From: CALFML01 sp044222245
GTDB lineage: Bacteria; Myxococcota_A; Polyangia; Palsa-1104; JAEUJZ01
DNA: 64,000 nucleotides
Assembly (NCBI GenBank): GCA_044222245.1
Contig: JBGANQ010000003.1
Location: 124,001-188,000 of the forward strand
Direction: 5' to 3'
The notes under the pieces are model-generated. The model ran no database searches. It worked only from the letters and a program-made list of their open reading frames with translations, and was not told the origin of the DNA. Positions 53,948-62,759 of the stretch are shown piece after piece; position 1 is the stretch's first letter; every line of letters starts with the position of its first letter. The position numbers and the translations under genes are program-made.

Positions 53948-54952
53948 ATGACCTCGCCTACCTCTCTGCTTGGACTGTTCCTGCTCGCCGTCGGCACCAC
54001 CGCCGCCTGCGGACCCCTCACCCCCGAGGAGCTCGCCGACGACCAGGTCGCCGCGAGCCTTCCGGCGCTCATCGACAGCTGCCGCGGCGCCCCCTACCCC
54101 ATCGTTCTGGCGCACGGCATGGCCGGCTGGGACAAGGTCGGCCCGGTCAACTACTTCTTCAACGTCGCCGCCGATCTGCGCGCCCGCGGTGAGACGGTCG
54201 TTGAGTCGCAGGTGCCGCCCTTTGAGAGCTCGGCAGTGCGCGGCAGCTACCTGGCGGCGGCCATCGACAACACGCTAAAGACGACCGGGGCGTGCAAGGT
54301 CAACCTCATCGCCCACTCGCAGGGGGGCCTGGACGGCCGCTACGTAGTGAGCACCCTGCACTACGGCAGCCGCGTGGCGTCGCTTACCACCGTCAGCACG
54401 CCGCACCTTGGCACCCCCATCGCCGACGCCGCCCTCGGCCTTGTCCCGGGAGTGTCGGCCGTGGTGATCGACGCCATCCTCGAGTTTCTGTACGGGTCGC
54501 TGGCCCACTCGCCGGGCGATGCGCACATCCGCGCCTCGCTGCAGCAGTTCACCCGCGACAACATGAGCAAGAACTTCAACCCGGGCAACCGCAACGATCC
54601 GCAGGTGAAGTACTACAGCGTCGCCGGGCGCAGCGCGACGCGGGTGGCGGCGGCGGAGTGCGCCGGGGGCTTATGGACAAACTCCAGCCGCATCGATCTG
54701 CTCGATCCGCTGCTGGTGCTGCCCGCGACCGTGTTCTCGTTGACCAGCCCGAACCCCTTTGTGCCGACGCCGAGCGACGGCCTGGTGGCGGTCGAGTCGG
54801 CGCGCTGGGGCACCTTCCTTGGCTGTGTGCCGGCCGATCACCTCGATGAGATCGGGCAGCTCGTGCACCTTCTGCCCGATGCGGTGAGCGGCTTCAACCA
54901 CAAGGACCTGTACCGCCGCATCGTCGACCAGCTGCACCACGACGGGCTGTAG
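53948..54952 (+). CDS. Secreted lipase / alpha-beta hydrolase
   Basis: This 334-residue protein has a signal with a possible lipoprotein Cys (LLGLFLLAVGTTAAC). The hydrolase core starts YPIVLAHGMAGWDKVGPVNYFFNV (oxyanion HG), followed by VNLIAHSQGGLDGRYVVSTL with nucleophile Ser124, and SLTTVSTPHLGTPIADA. This is the Burkholderia/Pseudomonas triacylglycerol lipase pattern. The catalytic Asp is probably in PTPSDGLVAVESARWG, and His in DHLDEIGQLVH. The gene follows the methyltransferase gene by 11 bp, with GGAG upstream, so they share a transcript. It converges on the LysM-FecR gene with 2 bp between the stops. Confidence 0.88.
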   Translation: MTSPTSLLGLFLLAVGTTAACGPLTPEELADDQVAASLPALIDSCRGAPYPIVLAHGMAGWDKVGPVNYFFNVAADLRARGETVVESQVPPFESSAVRGSYLAAAIDNTLKTTGACKVNLIAHSQGGLDGRYVVSTLHYGSRVASLTTVSTPHLGTPIADAALGLVPGVSAVVIDAILEFLYGSLAHSPGDAHIRASLQQFTRDNMSKNFNPGNRNDPQVKYYSVAGRSATRVAAAECAGGLWTNSSRIDLLDPLLVLPATVFSLTSPNPFVPTPSDGLVAVESARWGTFLGCVPADHLDEIGQLVHLLPDAVSGFNHKDLYRRIVDQLHHDGL

Positions 54953-54954
54953 GC

Positions 54955-57153
54955 TCAGTTGGTGCTGACCCGATAGCCGAGAAGGAGAAAGAAGGTGTTC
55001 CAGACCGGCGAGTCAATCGGCTGCTGCTGGTAGACCGCGCCGCGGTAGCCGAGCTCGCCGAACAGGCCGCCGATCCCCAGCCGCACCTGCGCCCCGACCA
55101 GACCGCCGAGCGCCAGGCCGCGGGTGGTTGGCGGCGGCGGCGTCCCAAGGGGCAGCGCGGGGGCGCGCGGGAACAGGCCCTGCGCCAGCAGGCCGAGGTA
55201 GGGACTGACCCGCCAGGCCGGTCGGGCGATGAAGTAGGTGAGCGCGCCGCCGACGTTGAGCAGCAAGGGAGCGGGCTCGGGCTGCAGGTGCTGCTCCACG
55301 CTCAGGCGCACGGCGATGCCCAGCGAGCCAAACGGCAGGCGGACCCGCGGCCCGAGCTCCAGACCGCCGCCCAAGCCGTAGCTGCCCTGGTTGAACAGCG
55401 CGAGGCCCGCCGCCCCCACGTCCAGCCAGATCCGCGGCGCCGCGGCGGGCACGGGCTGTAAGCGCGGCGGCGCCAAGAGCACGGGCGACACCTCGGGCGG
55501 CGGCTCGGACTCCCGGGGATCGGGAACAAGGGGAATCGCCGCCAGCTGGACCCCCTGAAGCTGCACCGCCAGCCCGAGGTCGGCGACCGCGATCGGCCAG
55601 CGCAGGTGGGTCTTGTATTCCCCCGGCTCCCCCGCCCCGAGCGGCGTCGCGCTGACGCCGGCGGCGGTGTCAAGCCGCAGCTCGGCCACCGGCAGGGCGA
55701 GCGGCGCGCCGGCGCCATCGACGAGGCGAAACGAAAAGTCGCGCTCGCCGTGGGTCGCGGTCCACCGCGTCTGCCCGTGCTCGGGCTGCGCCAGCACCGG
55801 GCCGCTATCGGCGGCGGGGATGAGCAGCTCGGCTGCCTGTTCCGGCGCCGTGGTCGCGGCGCAGCGCACCGTGTGCGCCCGCGCCGCGGCCAGCTTCACC
55901 CGGCCGCCGGGGTGCAGCGGCTCGCCATCCAGCCCGCAGAGCAGGTCCGGCGGCAGCTGCACCGCGGTCAGCTCGCCGACGCCGCCGGGGCTCACCAGCA
56001 CCGGCGCAACCCGGGTCTTGAGCACCGGCGCCGCCGGACCCTCGAAGCGATCTTCGTCGATGGCGCTGATGCGCACGAACAGCTCGCCGGCAGGCAGCTC
56101 GCGCAGCGTCCAGGTCAGCTCGGCGGCCGGCACCCGGCTGTCTTCGATGAGGTCGTTGAAGCTGGCGTCGCGCGCCAGCTGGCGGTGCCACAGCGCCGCC
56201 GGCGGTCCGCCGCTCGGCCGGTAGCCGAGCACCACCGACTGCGGGCCGCCGCGGCTGAGCAGCACTGCCGACAGCGGCGCGGTCCACTGCGGCGCCCCCG
56301 GCAGCGGCCGCGGCGGCGTCGGCGGGCTCCCCTTGTTGGCGCGGCTGCCAAAGCCCGCCGGCACCTGCACCCGCTGACCGGCAGCCGCCAGCTGCGAGCG
56401 CCCGCGCAGCACCGACAGCCGGGTCGTACTCTGCGGATCGACATCGACGTGGACCTCGCTGCCGTGGACCGGCAGCTCGACCCGCGCCGCCGGCGTGGTC
56501 AGGGTGATTGGCTTGCGCGGCGGCGCCGGCCCCGGGCCCACCAGCTCGGCAAGGTTGGCGCGCAGCGTCCCCCGCAGCAGCGTCGCCTCCTGGCTGCCGG
56601 CGGCCCGGCGGTGCCTGCCGCTTGCCGCCGCATCATCGCCGAAGATGACGACCATGCTGTGCTCGCCGAGCTGCATGCGCGTCTCATCGACAAACGAGAT
56701 CTCGGCCGAGGACGCCGCGAGGGTGCCGACGCGGTTGCCCTCGGCCAGCGCCTCATTCTTCTGGCCGCGGTGGTAGTCCGGCGTATAGGCCTCGACCTGG
56801 TTGCGGACAAACGTCAGCCGCGCGTCGGGCTCGCGGCTGCCGGCGGTGGCGCTCACCGGCAGCCGCAGCACCAGACCCGGCCGCAGCCGGTGCGGCAGCG
56901 GTCCGAGGTTGTTGTGCAGGTGGATCAGATCGACGCGGTGCGAGTCACCGTACAGACGCTTGGCGATATGCCCGCAGTTATCGCCCGGGAGCACGGTGTA
57001 GTTCAAGGTCGCCGCCGACTCAGGCCCCGGCGCCGCCGGCGCGGCCACAGCGCGGGCAGCGGTCAGCAGGAACAGCAGCAGCGCCGACCGCGACGCGCCC
57101 CGCCGACCGCTCCCGGCAAAAAAGAACTGGCTGCAGCTGCCGCGCTCCATCAC
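54955..57153 (-). CDS. LysM-FecR protein with probable outer-membrane barrel end
   Basis: This 732-residue protein has a signal peptide (SALLLFLLTAARAVAAPAAP), a LysM domain near residue 50 (YTVLPGDNCGHIAKRLYGD) and then a FecR domain (about 110-260: RNQVEAYTPDY, SSAEISFVDETRMQLGEHSMVVI, ATLLRGTLRANLAEL). The middle has Ig-like segments. The end (residues ~570-732) alternates glycines and aromatics (GLGGGLELGPRVRLPFGSLGIAVRL, VGGALTYFIARPAWRVSPYLGLLAQG) and finishes LLGYRVSTN, like an outer-membrane beta-barrel. LysM suggests peptidoglycan binding. The kinase fragment lies 6 bp upstream on the same strand, so the pair may be co-transcribed. Confidence 0.8.
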   Translation of the reverse strand: MMERGSCSQFFFAGSGRRGASRSALLLFLLTAARAVAAPAAPGPESAATLNYTVLPGDNCGHIAKRLYGDSHRVDLIHLHNNLGPLPHRLRPGLVLRLPVSATAGSREPDARLTFVRNQVEAYTPDYHRGQKNEALAEGNRVGTLAASSAEISFVDETRMQLGEHSMVVIFGDDAAASGRHRRAAGSQEATLLRGTLRANLAELVGPGPAPPRKPITLTTPAARVELPVHGSEVHVDVDPQSTTRLSVLRGRSQLAAAGQRVQVPAGFGSRANKGSPPTPPRPLPGAPQWTAPLSAVLLSRGGPQSVVLGYRPSGGPPAALWHRQLARDASFNDLIEDSRVPAAELTWTLRELPAGELFVRISAIDEDRFEGPAAPVLKTRVAPVLVSPGGVGELTAVQLPPDLLCGLDGEPLHPGGRVKLAAARAHTVRCAATTAPEQAAELLIPAADSGPVLAQPEHGQTRWTATHGERDFSFRLVDGAGAPLALPVAELRLDTAAGVSATPLGAGEPGEYKTHLRWPIAVADLGLAVQLQGVQLAAIPLVPDPRESEPPPEVSPVLLAPPRLQPVPAAAPRIWLDVGAAGLALFNQGSYGLGGGLELGPRVRLPFGSLGIAVRLSVEQHLQPEPAPLLLNVGGALTYFIARPAWRVSPYLGLLAQGLFPRAPALPLGTPPPPTTRGLALGGLVGAQVRLGIGGLFGELGYRGAVYQQQPIDSPVWNTFFLLLGYRVSTN

Positions 57154-57159
57154 GCCTCC

Positions 57160-58152
57160 CTAACGCCCCTTGCGGACCATTCGCCAGACCTTGCGACAGA
57201 TGTCTCCGGTCTCCGTACTGGCCAGCGCGACATCCGAGGCGCCGGCGCGAATCAGCTCGGGAATCGTCGCCGACTGCGCCACCTGGACGACCAGCACCGG
57301 CACCCGCTGGCCGCTCGCGCTCCGCCGCAGCCCGGCTACCCGCTCGGCGCTGTGGCCGCGATCGGGCAACAGGATCGCCCGCACCGGCTGCGCCTCGATG
57401 GTCGCCGGCGGCAGCTCCCCGGGCGGCCAGCGCACCGCTTCCAGGTGATTGACGGCCAGCGCCGCCTGCAGCGTGCTCGCGCCCTCTTCATCAAAGCCCC
57501 ACAGGATAATCCGCGGCGCCTGCCCCGCGGCGACCGCGGTGCCCAGGTCGGGCGCCGTCGCCACATGCTGCTTGGCCGGCGTGAGCGCGCGGTCGGCGCG
57601 CGGCAGGCCGGCGACCGCGATCCGCTCCTCACTGCTGCGCAGCACCTGGCTCACCTCATCGGTCTTGTTGAGCGCCTGGCGCAGCGCCTGACGGAACTGC
57701 GCCGCCGTGGGCCGCTTCTCCGGCTTTTTGGCCAGCGCCCACATCGCCAGCGCCGCCAGCTCCGGCGCCACCGCGCGCCGCACCCCGACCTGATCGAGCG
57801 GCGGCGGGGTCACAAACAAGTGATGGGTCATCATCTCGACCGGATTTTTCCGATCGAAGGGCACCTCGCCGGCCAGCAGCTCGTACAGCATCACCCCCAC
57901 CGAGTAGATGTCGGAAGCGGCGCTGATGTCCTGACCGCGGCAGTGCTCCGGCGACATGTAGTGCAGGGTGCCGAAGACCAGCCCGGTCTCGGTCAGCCGC
58001 CGCGAGTCCTCCGGATCTTCGAAGTGGGCCATGCCAAAGTCGAGCACCTTCACCCGCTGGCGTCCCAGGTCTTCCACCCCGCCAGCCGCCGACCCCGCTC
58101 CGGGCTCCGGACAGATCATGAGGTTTGCCGGCTTGAGGTCACGATGAACCAT
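57160..58152 (-). pseudogene. Ser/Thr protein kinase lacking its N-lobe
   Basis: This 330-residue frame starts MVHRDLKPANLM, exactly at the catalytic loop of a Hanks-type kinase. It continues with VKVLDFGMAHFED (DFG), GTLHYMSPEHC and SDIYSVGVMLYELLAGEVPF, through to the end of the C-lobe, then a degenerate receiver-like part (RIILWGFDEEGASTLQAALAV, VRAILLPDRGHSAERVAG, IPELIRAGASDVAL). The whole N-lobe, with the Gly loop and catalytic Lys, is absent, so it cannot bind ATP normally. The same frame runs upstream through one codon and a TAG stop into the EndoU-like fragment. It was probably once a full kinase co-transcribed with the LysM-FecR gene. Confidence 0.75.
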
Positions 58153-58155
58153 ACG

Positions 58156-58434
58156 CTAAAAAATTGCCGTCGAGAAAGTGCGTTTCACATAGGTCTCTGG
58201 AAACTTTCTGGAAGTAGGACTGCAGGGGTGTTGAATCGCCTTCTCAACTTGCTCCTGAGTCCAGTCCTTGGGGAAGAAGCTCGATCGCCCTTTCTTCAGG
58301 ATCCCTTCGATTACAACATTGGCTTCATATACACCGTATTGATTCGGCGTAAGTGCTTCTTGAACTCTTTGACGGTCTCGGCAACCTGGCGGGAGCGGCG
58401 GCACTCCCCCGAGCGCGCGACCGAGCTTCTGCAC
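58156..58434 (-). pseudogene. Low-GC fragment resembling the C-terminus of an EndoU-type toxin
   Basis: The frame reads LTPNQYGVYEANVVIEGILK, then KKGRSSFFPKDWTQEQVEKAI, and ends TYVKRTFSTAIF with a TAG. The pattern 'G-Y-E-A-x-V... STFFP-x-x-W-s-x-x-x-V-x-x-A-I' is that of bacterial EndoU-like nuclease toxins found at the end of contact-dependent toxins. The preceding ~25 residues lie in GC-rich sequence and are probably not part of it. Composition from 58151 to about 58375 is close to balanced, against a very GC-rich surrounding. It is in the same frame as the kinase fragment, separated by one stop codon. No immunity gene is visible. I regard it as a horizontally acquired remnant. Confidence 0.45.
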
Positions 58435-58470
58435 CGCCGGGGACAGCGGCGAGCGGCTCGGGAGGGTGGC

Positions 58471-61400
58471 TCAGCTCAGCTTGGCGAGTCGCTGCAGATC
58501 GAAGCTCGCGCCGAGCTTGCGGTACAGCGTGCGGGCGGCGTCCAGGTGATACTGGCGCCGCGCCGCCCCCGCCGTCAGGTGCGCGGCGAGCATGTGGTGG
58601 CTGTGGGCCGCCTCGTAGGGCATGTCGTGCACCTGGGCCGAGGCGAGGGCGTCGGCCCAGTCTTGCAGAGCGCTCGGCCGGCGGCCCTTCTGCCAGTGGC
58701 AGCTGCCGCGAATCCGCTGCGCGATCGGCCGTCCGAAGTCCAGCCGACTGCCGTACTGATCCAGCGACTTGACGATCCGCTCGAGCAGCCAGCGGGCATC
58801 GGCGGGCAGGTGTCCGCGCCGCTGCCACTGCCCCAGATAGACCTCGGCGACCGTCGCCAGCGCGTCCACGGTGTGGGTCGCCACGGCGTCGGTCTTGAGC
58901 AGCAGCTCGGCCGCCGCCGCCGCTTCCGCCTCCGCCTCGTCAAACCGCTCCAGCCGCCACAGCGCGCCGGCGAGCCGCCCGTGCGAGACCGCATAGTCGG
59001 CATCGGTCAGGTGGTCGCGACCGCGCTCGGCTGCCAGCACCTCGCGCAGGGTGACGATGCGCTCGGCCCACAGCCCGCCGTGCGGGGCGAGCTGCAGCTC
59101 CAGCAGGCCGCCCAGACCCCAGGCGGTCGCCTGCCCATTGTCAGCGCGTCGGCCGAGCTCCCACATCCGCTCGTAGGCGGTCGCGGCGACGGAGAATCGG
59201 CCCCAGCGCATCGCGCAGCGGGCGATCCCCTGCAGCCCCCCCTGCAGGAGCCGGGCGTTGGCGATGCGCTCGGAGAGCTGCACGATCTCCTCGCCGAACT
59301 TGATCCCGCCGGCCCAGTCGCAGGTGCTGCCGCGATACAGCAGCATGAATATGAGCACGCTGGAGCGGCGCAGCGGATCGGCGACCCGCGGCAGCTGCTG
59401 CTCGGCCCGCGCCGCATAGGATGCGGCCACCGTCCGCAGGTTGGCAAAGGTTGCCACCACCGCCATACTCCCAAGCGCTTCGGTCAGCTCGACCGACTCG
59501 CCGGTCTGCTCGGCCAGGTTGAGCGCCTTGAGCCCGCAGAAGAAGATTCCCAGCCGGTCGTTGCGCAGGTAGCGGATCTGCGACAGCGTGTTGTAGGCGT
59601 TGGCGAGCAGGCGCAGCTCCAGCGTCTCCGCGGCGCGCCACAGCGGCGCGAGGCGGGAGGGGAGCTGCCGGTGCAGCGCCTGGATGGCGGCCTCTTTCAA
59701 CAGTCCCCGCAGGATGCCGGAGCGGGTCTGCGGCAGGGCCGCGGGCGTCAGCGCCAGGCCGCGCTGGAACTCGCGGTCAGACTCGTCGATGCGGGCCAGC
59801 GAATAGTGGGCAAAGCCCATCTGAATCGCACAGTGGGCCTGGCGGCTGGGATCGGGTCCCCCCGGGCGCGCGGCATCGAGGCGCGCCGCATCCGCGAAGA
59901 AGCTCAGCGCCTCTGCGTTGGCCGAGCTGGCCAGGGCCTGGTCGCCGGCCCGCAGCAGGTACGGAATCGCCCGCGCCGGCGCCTCGGCGCGCATGAAGTG
60001 ATGGGCGATCAGCGGATAGTACGGGGAGAGATCCTGGATGTTGTTCTCGAACCACTCGGCGACCGCCAAGTGCAGCGCGCGGCGCTGCTCGAACAGCATG
60101 AGGTTATAGGTCACCTCCTGGGTGATGATGTGCCGGAACAGATAGCTCTGCTCGATCCCGTCGGAGTTTGGGCTGGTCAGGCCGACCTGCGAGAGGCTGG
60201 CGAGGTGCGGGGTGAGGCGACCGCGCACTGCCTCGATGGGAAAGATGTCGTTGACGACCATCGCGCTAAATGATCGGCCGACGACGCTGGCGACCTTGAG
60301 CGCCAGCTGCTCGGTGGGCGCCAGCCGATCGATGCGCTGGGTGACGACCCCATTGAGCGTATCGGGCAGCGAGACATCGGTGGTCAGATTGACGCCCGGC
60401 CGCAGCGCCGCGTGCCCATCGGTCACGATGAGCGCGCCGGCATCGCGCAGCGCCAGGGCCAGCTGCTCGGTGAAAAAGGGGTTGCCCTCGGTGCGCCGGG
60501 TGATGAGGTCTAGCACCTCCTCGGCGATGGTGTCGGCGCCGAGCTGGGCGCAGATGAAGGCCCGCGCGTGCTGCGGGAGCAGCCCTTCGAGCCGCAGGAT
60601 CCGGGTCCGCTTGTCTCTGTACAGCTCCAGCTGCTCCGCGCACTGCTGCGCCTCGCTGACCGGACGGCTGGCGAGCACCAGCAGCATCGGCGATACCGCG
60701 CGCGCCGCGGCCAGCAGAAGTGCCCAGGAAGCAGAGTCCATCCAGTGCGTATCTTCGATGGAGATGAGCAGCGGCGCGCGCTCGGCGGCAGCCTGCAGCG
60801 CGGCAACGATCAGGGTCCGCAGAGTCGCCGCGCGCCCCTCGCCCTCCAGGCTGTGGGTCAGCTCGGTGTCGGCATGGCCGAGCGGCAGGATGGTCTCGAG
60901 CAGCGGGACCCAGGCGAGCAGATCGGGCCGCGACTGCAAGAGCCGCTGCGCCGCCGCCGCGCGCCCCGCCGGCCCGACCTCGGCCTCGTCGGCAAAGAGC
61001 ATGGCCAAAAGACCGCGCCAGGCCAGATAGGCGGTGTTCTTCTCGATCGCGTCGGCCGAGCCGTGCAGGCTGCGGATGCGCTCGCGGCGGTGGCCCAGGG
61101 CGCGCAGCTCTTCCAGCAGGCGCGACTTGCCGATGCCGGCTTCCGCTTCGATGATGAAGACCGAAGAGACGCCCGCCTCCAGCTCGTCCAGCGCTGCGGC
61201 CAGCGCGTTGAGCTCGTCCTGCCTTCCCACCAGCGCCTTGGCGCTCGCCGCGTGACTCGCCGCCCGCAGGCTCGGCCGGAAGACCGCCACCGGCTCGCTC
61301 TTGCCCTTGAGCTTGAGCCGGGGCAGCTCCTGAAAGTCAAAGTGCGCCTTGGCGCCCTCGCGCGTCGCCGCATCGCACAGGACGTTGCCACCGCTGGCCA

Positions 61401-62595
61401 CCATCAAGCGCGCGGCCAGGTTGACGATGTCGCCCATCATCGTGTACTCGCGGCGCAGCTCACTGCCGATGACGCCGCAGAACGCGCGGCCGGTGGCGAC
61501 GCCGATCGAGCAGGTGGAGCCGAACTCGCGCAACAGGTCGCGCATGTCCAGCGCCAGGACTACCCCGCGGCGCGGGTCGTCCTCATGGGCCAGCGGCGGC
61601 ATGCCGAGCACCGCGACCAGCGAGCGCCCCTTGTCGTCGGCGCTGACCTTGTTGACGCTGCCCTCGACGCGGTAGACCAGCTGCTGCAGCCGCGTCACCA
61701 GCTCCTGCGTGCGGGAAAGACCCACCTCGCTCATCTGTCCGGGCAGCGCGACGAAGATCACCGTGATCTTGCGCAGCTCGGCCAGCCACTCACCGTGTCC
61801 TTCCTGCAGGCGGTTGCGGATCGCCCCGGGAAGAAAGGCCCAGGCGGCGGCGGCGGCGGACTCGCTGAGCAGAAGCGGCGCCTTGGACCGCCACGGCGGC
61901 GGCGCTCCGGCGGCGGTAAGACCGTCAAGTCGGACGAAGCCGCCGCCCAGCTCCTGCCCCAGGCAGCTCCGGCCCACCAGGCGCCAGGCCGACGGGGCGA
62001 GCACCACCGCCCCCGGCTCACAGCGCTCCGCCGCGCTGCCGGCATCGGACAAGGGAGCCCCGAACACCACCAGCTCCCAGCGCCCCCACACGCCGCCTAC
62101 GTATGCGCACTCCAGCTCACCCGCTGACACCGCGAGCTTGATCGAAAGGGCGATCCCTTCGTTACTCTGCTGGCCGCCGAGCGCCTTCTTGGCGGCGAGG
62201 CCGCAGGCAGCAGCGCGCAGCACCGCTCGCCGCCGGGCATCGGCGCCGTCCTCCGGCTCCTCGGCAAAGCTCGCCAGCAGCGCGTCGCCGGCGAACTTGA
62301 GGACATCGCCACCGTGCGCCACCAGGACCTCGATGAGCGTGCCAAAGTAGGTGTTGAGGGTGCGCGTGAGGAGCTCGACCCCCGCCGGCCCCTTGGCGGC
62401 GAGCCGCTCGGTGAGCGCGGTGAAGCCCGACACGTCGGCAAACAGCACGGCCCCGGGCACCGCCTCGCGGTGGGCCTCGGTCAAGCTACCGCCCGCCTTG
62501 CTGACCAGGCGCTGCACCGCCGCGGGCACAAAGCTCGCCAGGATCGCGCGGTCAATTCGGTCCGGGGCGGCGGGCGAGCTTGGGGGCTTTGGCAC
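58471..62595 (-). CDS. Soluble-adenylyl-cyclase-like protein: two cyclase domains, ATPase, TPR
   Basis: This is a 1374-residue cytosolic signalling protein. Cyclase domain 1 (about residues 45-220) has the metal Asp in LFADVSGFT, and Lys and Asp in DVLKFAGDALLASF, while its NxxxR position is degraded (GSAAERC). Cyclase domain 2 (about 275-430) lacks the first Asp (IFVALPGQ) but has MMGDIVNLAARLM with Asp, Asn and Arg. One complete adenylyl-cyclase-type site is therefore expected at the interface, as in mammalian soluble AC. An AAA/STAND ATPase follows (Walker A GIGKSR near residue 486; Walker B LLISIEDTHWMD), then some 600 residues of TPR-like helices. The GTG at 62595 is the best start seen; no strong ribosome site is visible. 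Confidence 0.88.
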   Translation of the reverse strand: MPKPPSSPAAPDRIDRAILASFVPAAVQRLVSKAGGSLTEAHREAVPGAVLFADVSGFTALTERLAAKGPAGVELLTRTLNTYFGTLIEVLVAHGGDVLKFAGDALLASFAEEPEDGADARRRAVLRAAACGLAAKKALGGQQSNEGIALSIKLAVSAGELECAYVGGVWGRWELVVFGAPLSDAGSAAERCEPGAVVLAPSAWRLVGRSCLGQELGGGFVRLDGLTAAGAPPPWRSKAPLLLSESAAAAAWAFLPGAIRNRLQEGHGEWLAELRKITVIFVALPGQMSEVGLSRTQELVTRLQQLVYRVEGSVNKVSADDKGRSLVAVLGMPPLAHEDDPRRGVVLALDMRDLLREFGSTCSIGVATGRAFCGVIGSELRREYTMMGDIVNLAARLMVASGGNVLCDAATREGAKAHFDFQELPRLKLKGKSEPVAVFRPSLRAASHAASAKALVGRQDELNALAAALDELEAGVSSVFIIEAEAGIGKSRLLEELRALGHRRERIRSLHGSADAIEKNTAYLAWRGLLAMLFADEAEVGPAGRAAAAQRLLQSRPDLLAWVPLLETILPLGHADTELTHSLEGEGRAATLRTLIVAALQAAAERAPLLISIEDTHWMDSASWALLLAAARAVSPMLLVLASRPVSEAQQCAEQLELYRDKRTRILRLEGLLPQHARAFICAQLGADTIAEEVLDLITRRTEGNPFFTEQLALALRDAGALIVTDGHAALRPGVNLTTDVSLPDTLNGVVTQRIDRLAPTEQLALKVASVVGRSFSAMVVNDIFPIEAVRGRLTPHLASLSQVGLTSPNSDGIEQSYLFRHIITQEVTYNLMLFEQRRALHLAVAEWFENNIQDLSPYYPLIAHHFMRAEAPARAIPYLLRAGDQALASSANAEALSFFADAARLDAARPGGPDPSRQAHCAIQMGFAHYSLARIDESDREFQRGLALTPAALPQTRSGILRGLLKEAAIQALHRQLPSRLAPLWRAAETLELRLLANAYNTLSQIRYLRNDRLGIFFCGLKALNLAEQTGESVELTEALGSMAVVATFANLRTVAASYAARAEQQLPRVADPLRRSSVLIFMLLYRGSTCDWAGGIKFGEEIVQLSERIANARLLQGGLQGIARCAMRWGRFSVAATAYERMWELGRRADNGQATAWGLGGLLELQLAPHGGLWAERIVTLREVLAAERGRDHLTDADYAVSHGRLAGALWRLERFDEAEAEAAAAAELLLKTDAVATHTVDALATVAEVYLGQWQRRGHLPADARWLLERIVKSLDQYGSRLDFGRPIAQRIRGSCHWQKGRRPSALQDWADALASAQVHDMPYEAAHSHHMLAAHLTAGAARRQYHLDAARTLYRKLGASFDLQRLAKLS

Positions 62596-62759
62596 GCTTG
62601 ATCATAACATGGTCAGGCCCCGCCGCGGAGCCGACGCCGCCGCCGAGCCAGAGAGGTCTTCGGCGCCCCAGCCGACCTTCCCTTCGCAGAGAAGAACAGC
62701 GCACAAGCAGCTCGCTAGCCCCGCGGCGCCGGGCACTGGCTTGGGGGACGTTTACTTGG

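Noticed and set aside
55606..60273. A 1555-residue plus-strand open frame
   Set aside because: It runs antisense to the LysM-FecR, kinase and cyclase genes, is rich in Arg/Gln/His repeats with no domain, and is an artefact of high GC.
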